A stretch of DNA of 21,249 bases, taken from contig NZ_CAXRBQ010000036.1 in assembly GCF_964228735.1 (NCBI RefSeq), positions 1 to 21,249 of the forward strand. Direction: 5' to 3'. The translations under genes and the position numbers were made by a program. Position 1 is the stretch's first letter. Every line of letters begins with the position of its first letter. The DNA comes from Pontibacterium sp964228735. GTDB taxonomy: Bacteria > Pseudomonadota > Gammaproteobacteria > Pseudomonadales > Balneatricaceae. Below the pieces are notes generated by a model. It did no database searches, was not told the DNA's origin, and saw nothing but the letters and a program-made list of their open reading frames with translations. Positions 17,301-21,249 of this stretch are shown piece by piece.

Positions 17301-17982
17301 AGTTTGGACCACAATCATCGATCCCAAAGTGACGCTGGATTTCTTCCGTCATGAGCAAAACATGCTGCTGATTCACTACTCTGATCAGTATACAAGCTCT
17401 GCTAGTTACGATGCGATTACCGTTACCCGGCAAACCGATCTGTACAAGAAAATGTTGAGTCGGGATGCCTGTAAAGATACATCGAAGCTGGATAAAGACA
17501 GACTGATTGAGGAGTTTAATGCCTTCAATGGCGAGTGGCTGCTTAAGATGCTGACGGATCGTAAGGAGCTGCGCAAAGAAAAGAAAGGTATTCTAGCTGC
17601 TTATAAGGATGTCAGCTGCTTGCTTTCCGGTTCAGATATTACCTGGGTGCCAGTTTCTGTTGCCGAAATGATCCGTGTAGCGGGCAATATCGGTCTGAAG
17701 ATTGATGACTCGGAGTTCTCCAGAAACGTACAGGGGTATCGAGCAGGCGCAATTTCTGATGATGTGCTGTTTGTGGGTTTTAAAGATCAACAGGTGTATC
17801 TATTGCCATTAGAGGTCAAAGCCGGCAAAGGTTATGACGCAGCTAAAGCGGTTGCACAGGCTCGTGAACTTTCACGTTATCTGCGTGAAGATCTATTGTC
17901 CGATGATACGTTGGCTCATCGCATCTACCGAAGCCTCTTTGTTCGTCAGGCATTAGCCCAAGTTGATAAATACTTGCTGTAG
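14374..17982 (+). CDS. dptH: DptH, N-terminal part (ends at a premature in-frame TAG)
   Basis: This is the first 1202 residues of the large restriction protein DptH. The ATG at 14374 (MSVKLFEDFLAEHF) has a GGAG nine bases upstream (14361-14364) and is preferred over the GTG at 14353. Most of this part is of unknown fold. Near its end, D1130 and E1147-V-K1149 in SDDVLFVGF...LLPLEVKAG have the spacing of a PD-(D/E)XK nuclease core, which could make this the DNA-cutting part; that is inference. The frame stops at TAG (17980-17982) after VDKYLL but continues open for 545 more codons in the same frame with DptH-like sequence. A full DptH of this family is about 1700 residues, so the stop truncates the protein before its ATPase. 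It could be a nonsense mutation, a sequencing error or a real split. Confidence 0.86.
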   Translation: MSVKLFEDFLAEHFISWAIRNVAAGFRYQFRSPSFENSVRLQQALQRVELSGGEVIRLSAGDTELTAVRCGAVKLIPVLHNDAPEQLGVGYTENFISYLRDEVAGQQGDFANTALFVIHNSLLDTLINSASDVGAEGGVYSPLQIKQALSDLIKNGEGFGSRALSDELLTYQFDLIVEDRSSMFGFEPLYKAVADDGRIDFEEIGLLPDAQIQRMDKDRKQIRKRLDDNRKLFETISEVVEHYPDQLSGHLPLMSDKFIKEHFPSDDLEKWKKLELSVILTEQDSNRKQELHIEGESSVSGRLASRVKSSRKSDQKNRHLLLTVSADRNDFDMVLEFSGDSIRQSELKLSQKGIQNQVAISGGSVRSYITVTGIIHEEPRFFTLALDRNKTSEKYKFNCLVVKEGWFNTKAFENSFLVNPRKAMVTLQSQETRLQLTGKSDQPVETLENSGDTLQANAFQEVDYTQLASEVDQINFSLQSGRAKLNFEVEGAAPSDTLQLPLLLDTSRIRYMMNAGLQGIYNRSKRRVYIENKETRLTDPQRALLSLESQLLESRCLYSDGENNDRYDIAGLSVIAPDLADSYERLFDYLENENTLPSLVSWDDAYCERVDAVVTAYLAYVRNVPLKQYLNQEARRVVQLGFVKAQLQVGHTLEEFAEFISPYHPLVLAYFRQLVAELSASDESEKSFESLPAVTLERLNPQGLLPFIYDACHGFSYVNADSTNNFWLRCVPYEESSYSYIVRLVRDKIGEFSAAFEPLFEWDTQAKARPTMTINSVNNHDNRELFLGIVEYIQRHHEDTFNIHVNIYDDAYGKTEFDRFSDMASYDQIKEIYGLNKGKLRDYADNVVDLLRTRLTYSKFIHKESEEQAYAHLTFFRNNQKVKVVDVNPLEKLSGVTCHGLISGEASASEQGNYLTGFGLRNTAYADSAATEIALILGRMIHPARESTVEYRDNSAIALAVNEAFREQLNRSYDSSVWTTIIDPKVTLDFFRHEQNMLLIHYSDQYTSSASYDAITVTRQTDLYKKMLSRDACKDTSKLDKDRLIEEFNAFNGEWLLKMLTDRKELRKEKKGILAAYKDVSCLLSGSDITWVPVSVAEMIRVAGNIGLKIDDSEFSRNVQGYRAGAISDDVLFVGFKDQQVYLLPLEVKAGKGYDAAKAVAQARELSRYLREDLLSDDTLAHRIYRSLFVRQALAQVDKYLL
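17980..17982 (+). other. in-frame amber codon inside dptH
   Basis: TAG interrupts one otherwise continuous frame from 14374 to 19620 (1749 codons). One base change would restore Tyr, Gln, Lys, Glu, Leu, Ser or Trp. The flanking residues, KYLL before and CVYPEGYFDQLINEKEQW after, read as one conserved-looking stretch. Confidence 0.93.
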
Positions 17983-18054
17983 TGTGTTTATCCTGAAGGT
18001 TACTTCGACCAGTTAATCAATGAAAAAGAGCAGTGGTTACAAGGCGATTATCGG

Positions 18055-19620
18055 GTGGCGGAGCTGCCGGATTATCCACTGGGATTTGTCGTAGCTAATG
18101 TTGAAGGTGGTAGTTGTGTAGAAGCATCCGGTCAGACGGTTGATGACATTCTTAAAATCGAAGTGCCTGGCAGCCTTGTGGACGATACGATTGCCCGGCC
18201 ATTGGAGGAGATGCTTACACGTCCTGCTGATATCTCTCTTGCACGCTTGCCAGAGAAATATTTCCTAGGTACTGAGCCTAAGAAGACTCCGCTGGAAGCG
18301 GATGAAGCACCAATAGTCGATGTGATCAACGGTGTAAGTGCTTTGCAGGTAGCCGCTGAAGTGGTGTCGTTGGATGAGAGGCGCCACAAAGCTGAAGTTG
18401 ATACCGAAAATCAGATTTCAGCTGAGCATGCTGCGAAATGTGGAAAGGCAGCCGAAGAGTCAGCTAACTATAAAGCCGGATTAGAAGCAGATGGCCCGCT
18501 AAAAGTGCTTGTAGGGCATGATGTAAAAGACAATCGGGAAGTGTTCTGGGAGCCTACTAATACTGCCCGTTTCATGAATACGAACTCAGGGATTATCGGC
18601 ACAATGGGCACGGGTAAAACTCAGTGCACCAAGTCGGTGGTGACCCAGTTGTATCGGAATCGTCGATGCAATGTAAATGGGGCTGATATTGGTATTCTCA
18701 TTTTCGATTATAAGTCTGACTACGTTGATGATGAGTTCCTACAAGCCACCAACGGCAAAAAGTACAACCTGCACAAGCTACCCTATAACCCGCTCAGCCT
18801 GTTTGGTAATACGCCTATGTTGCCAGTACATACGGCTCGAGCTTTTTCGGAAACCATGGGGCGAGCTTTTCAGTTAGGCACTAAGCAGCAGCTGAAGCTG
18901 CGTAAGCTGATTGCAGAAGCCTATGAGCTGGCAGGTATTCATAAAGCAGATAGCTCTACTTGGAGTCGTCCTGCACCTACCATTGCCGACATCTGGAACC
19001 TGTTTATCGAACAGGAGAAAGTTGAAGAGGATTCCCTCTACGCAGCGCTCGAGAGCCTCTACGAGTTAGAGGTATTTGAGGATGACGTGACGAAATGCAC
19101 TAGTCTCTATGGGCTGATCGACGGTATTCGGGTGATTGAGTTGGCCAGATATCCGTCCCAGATTCAAAACTTGGTGGTTGCACTTACTCTAGACTTGTTT
19201 TATGCGCAGATGCAGAAGCAGGGCAAACCAACAGTGCAAGGTGATTACCGTCAGGTCACGAAACTTGTATTGGTTGATGAAGCAGACAGCTTTATGTCTC
19301 AAGACTTCCCTAGTCTTCGTAAGGTGTTAAGAGAAGGTCGAGAATATGGTGTGGGCGTTATCTTATCTACTCAGGATATTACCCACTTTAAAACTAAGGA
19401 AAACGACTACTCGGTTTATATCCTTAGCTGGATTGTGCATCGAGTTTCGCAAATTAAGAACCAGGATATTAAGTCGCTGTTCAATAAGGATGATAAAGCT
19501 GAGCAGGAGCGGTTGATGAATACCATTCGCGAACTGGAGAAGCATCATAGTTTGTATGTAGATGGGCAGAAAGCAATTGCCAAGATCCGTGATCGCGCGT
19601 TTTGGGAACTAGAAGTATAA
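18055..19620 (+). CDS. dptH: DptH, C-terminal part: HerA/FtsK-like ATPase
   Basis: This continues dptH in the same frame after the TAG. The frame is open from 17983, but the first usable start is the GTG at 18055, with a weak AAGG ten bases upstream (18041-18044). Starting there would drop 24 codons that look homologous to DptH. The domain is a P-loop motor of the HerA/FtsK type: Walker A GTMGTGKT (residues 1409-1416 of full-length numbering), IGILIFDYKSDY, Walker B LVLVDEAD (D1635, E1636), and the LSTQDITHF sensor segment. It probably drives DNA translocation for the nuclease-like N-terminal part. Without read-through, re-initiation or correction of the TAG, this part would not be joined to the rest. 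It ends 14 bases before the next gene and shows no sign of decay such as frameshifts. Confidence 0.86.
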   Translation: MAELPDYPLGFVVANVEGGSCVEASGQTVDDILKIEVPGSLVDDTIARPLEEMLTRPADISLARLPEKYFLGTEPKKTPLEADEAPIVDVINGVSALQVAAEVVSLDERRHKAEVDTENQISAEHAAKCGKAAEESANYKAGLEADGPLKVLVGHDVKDNREVFWEPTNTARFMNTNSGIIGTMGTGKTQCTKSVVTQLYRNRRCNVNGADIGILIFDYKSDYVDDEFLQATNGKKYNLHKLPYNPLSLFGNTPMLPVHTARAFSETMGRAFQLGTKQQLKLRKLIAEAYELAGIHKADSSTWSRPAPTIADIWNLFIEQEKVEEDSLYAALESLYELEVFEDDVTKCTSLYGLIDGIRVIELARYPSQIQNLVVALTLDLFYAQMQKQGKPTVQGDYRQVTKLVLVDEADSFMSQDFPSLRKVLREGREYGVGVILSTQDITHFKTKENDYSVYILSWIVHRVSQIKNQDIKSLFNKDDKAEQERLMNTIRELEKHHSLYVDGQKAIAKIRDRAFWELEV

Positions 19621-19634
19621 ATTGGAGTTCTATA

Positions 19635-21128
19635 ATGGATGTGAAACCAAATTACTGTTCAATTGAAAGTGTATTCTCTGATTCAAATACCTTTATAGTG
19701 CCCAGGTATCAAAGAGCGTATTCATGGCGGAAAGAAAATCATATTGAGTACGCTGATGATCTTTTGTCTCTTTATGATAAACATCAAAATAATAATAAAG
19801 AAGCGGAGCATTTTTTTGGTGGTATTGTTTGTGTAAAAGTAGAGAATGATAACCCTCTTGATGATAAATCTATTTATCAGCTGGTTGATGGCCAGCAGCG
19901 CCTATCTACGACAGTGTTGTTGGTTTCTAGGATGGTTGAGGCAATTGATAAGTTAGTTGGCGATGCTGAATTTAATGAGCTTCGGCTTAGGCGTATAGCC
20001 AAGTATGAATCAAAATTTATTGAGATCGTCTCAGAAGAAAATAATGCTGAGATTCGATATCCCAGGGTATCGATGTCTGCTAGAGATTATGAATTCTATG
20101 ATTCTCATGTTAGGTCTCGTGCAGCAGCTGAACCGGTTGCAACCTCACATAAACTATTAATGGAGGCATCAGATTACTTTGATAAATGGTTAGTTGAGAA
20201 TTTTATAAATTCGGAAGACTCAATGAAGTCGCTATCCAACATTGATGTTTTGTATAGAGTACTTTCCAAGTCATGCAAGTTCCTTCTAATCAAAATGTCT
20301 GATGTGATGGATGCATATCGTCTTTTCCAGGTGATCAATGATAGAGGGCGCTCTCTAACCGCAGGTGACTTGTTACGGGCATCCTCCCTCGGTGAAATTG
20401 CTAATTCCAATCTAGCAGAACTCGAATTGGAGCGTTCGGAAAAGGCATGGGATTTCATTACTAGTAGAGGCTCAAGTGAAACAGATACGCTTTTAACAAA
20501 CTACTTGATAGCTAATACTGGTAAATCTCAGAGAAAATCAGCGCTAGTTGAAAACTTCTCGAAAGAATTCTTCTCTGATAAAACCTCTATTCCTGAAGAG
20601 ATACGTAAGCTTGAGGAAGGCATCAATACGCTTGTCTCTTTGTCAGAAGGGCGCTGGCCCTATGATTCAAATAAGATATCAGATGTGAGAAAGGCAAAGC
20701 TTCATAGTCTAATGGTTGTGCTGGGACATAAACATGCGCTTCCATTTTTACTTGCAGCGACCAAGTTGTCTGAAAAGAAATTTGCAGAAGTTGTTTTTTA
20801 CTTGGAGAAATTTTTCTTCGTGTATAAGACAGCGCTGGGTAAACGAGTCACACCGCTGTCTAATCTATACTACCGGCAAATAAAGTGGATTAATAATGAG
20901 GGTAATAACCTGTCTGACTATCAGCCTAAGATATTTTTCTCGGAGCTATATGCTATCCTTGAAAAGGTTTCTGCTTTTGAGGTAGTTGAGTACTTGAATA
21001 GCCTAAGGTATGAGAAAGACGGAAACAACAAGGGATTAAAGTTTGTTTTGTCCTTGCTGGAAGAAAATTACGAATGGGTTGTTAATAAAAAGACTAGAAG
21101 AGGACTGGACTTATACCTGATTCCGTGA
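19635..21128 (+). CDS. DUF262-family protein, apparently lacking the DUF1524 HNH nuclease domain
   Basis: The ATG at 19635 has GGAG seven bases upstream (19624-19627). Residues 1-250 are a DUF262 domain: VPRYQRAYSW (22-31), FFGGI (60-64), LVDGQQRLST (83-92) and FQVINDRGRSLTAGDLLRAS (231-250). DUF262 is a ParB/Srx-related NTP-binding fold found in GmrS-type restriction enzymes and in SspE, which senses phosphorothioate DNA. Such proteins usually continue into DUF1524 with an xHIxP/HNH nuclease site. Here the helical linker runs to NKGLKFVLSLLEE and NKKTRRGLDLYLIP, and the protein ends at 497 residues, about where the nuclease should begin. It lies 14 bases after dptH and is the most AT-rich gene of the cluster. 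It may be a truncated restriction gene or an accessory sensor of the Dpt module. Confidence 0.85.
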   Translation: MDVKPNYCSIESVFSDSNTFIVPRYQRAYSWRKENHIEYADDLLSLYDKHQNNNKEAEHFFGGIVCVKVENDNPLDDKSIYQLVDGQQRLSTTVLLVSRMVEAIDKLVGDAEFNELRLRRIAKYESKFIEIVSEENNAEIRYPRVSMSARDYEFYDSHVRSRAAAEPVATSHKLLMEASDYFDKWLVENFINSEDSMKSLSNIDVLYRVLSKSCKFLLIKMSDVMDAYRLFQVINDRGRSLTAGDLLRASSLGEIANSNLAELELERSEKAWDFITSRGSSETDTLLTNYLIANTGKSQRKSALVENFSKEFFSDKTSIPEEIRKLEEGINTLVSLSEGRWPYDSNKISDVRKAKLHSLMVVLGHKHALPFLLAATKLSEKKFAEVVFYLEKFFFVYKTALGKRVTPLSNLYYRQIKWINNEGNNLSDYQPKIFFSELYAILEKVSAFEVVEYLNSLRYEKDGNNKGLKFVLSLLEENYEWVVNKKTRRGLDLYLIP

Positions 21129-21249
21129 CTTAAAACTCAGCTTCGCATCTCCACACACCTGTAACCACGCGGCCTGCGGCGGTAATATGGACGCCATTCT
21201 CGATTCACCCAGACAGTGATATCTGACTATGCGTACCTTCAAGCTGGAA
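21111..21249 (-). other. open frame running off the right edge, unassigned
   Basis: On the minus strand a frame is open from the window edge to a TAA (21113-21111), about 46 codons, reading for example GESRMASILPPQAAWLQVC. It overlaps the end of the DUF262 gene by 18 bases in convergent orientation. Base composition becomes more GC-rich here than in the DUF262 gene. I do not recognise the protein and it may be chance. An ATG at 21229 on the + strand could instead start another gene. Confidence 0.2.

Larger units (their letters stand above)
14374..19620 (+). pseudogene. dptH: dptH as one locus interrupted by a nonsense codon
   Basis: This groups the two preceding entries as the alternative reading. 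A full-length gene of 1747 sense codons broken once by TAG at codon 1203, with no other damage, means either a very recent inactivation, a base-calling error, or a tolerated split. Both halves keep their key motifs. Confidence 0.6.

Noticed and set aside
17980..17982. TAG in dptH read as pyrrolysine or a programmed read-through site
   Set aside because: No pyrrolysine genes or CUA tRNA are seen, the host type makes it unlikely, and the following bases (TGT GTT) do not match known strong read-through contexts.
19602..19634. TTG at 19602 as the start of the DUF262 gene
   Set aside because: It lies inside the end of dptH; the ATG at 19635 has a good GGAG seven bases upstream and starts at the usual DUF262 N-terminus.

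Overview
The window looks like a chromosomal segment of a marine-type gammaproteobacterium. Order Oceanospirillales is my best guess, inferred from the 1605-residue NAD-glutamate dehydrogenase, the AraC and response-regulator types, and REP-like intergenic repeats; nothing here fixes the genus. The left half is ordinary, GC-rich and strongly codon-biased. The right half, beyond a tRNA-Val gene, is visibly more AT-rich and carries a defence cluster, as expected for horizontally acquired DNA.

Left part (1-5860). A large NAD-dependent glutamate dehydrogenase gene (102-4919) is followed by a hairpin and a 75-residue protein of unknown function. A 600-bp non-coding stretch then holds one good intrinsic terminator and about eight different hairpin-forming repeats, apparently REP/BIME-like elements of at least three families.

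Middle part (5860-11145). Two leftward genes encode a 1027-residue AraC-type regulator with a long STAND/TPR-like C-terminal half but no NTPase, and a response regulator whose output region looks like a decayed histidine-kinase core. Divergent from them is an orphan periplasmic solute-binding protein with no permease or ATPase beside it. Together they suggest a ligand-sensing module. A tRNA-Val(GAC) gene with a clear promoter and terminator closes the region.

Right part (11464-21128). Four rightward, tightly packed genes form one apparent transcription unit: dptF, dptG, dptH and a DUF262-family gene. DptF/G/H are the restriction half of the Dnd DNA-phosphorothioation system, which attacks DNA lacking the sulphur backbone mark. 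dptH is interrupted by a single in-frame TAG (17980-17982) that separates a 1202-residue N-terminal part, ending in a possible PD-(D/E)XK nuclease motif, from a HerA/FtsK-like ATPase part; the frame and apparent homology continue across the stop. The final DUF262 gene stops about where the DUF1524 HNH nuclease of similar proteins should begin. The modification genes dndBCDE are not in the window. The cluster therefore looks like either a decaying restriction module or a rearranged one in which the nuclease-like part, the motor and a DUF262 sensor are separate. The last 120 bases hold no gene I can name.
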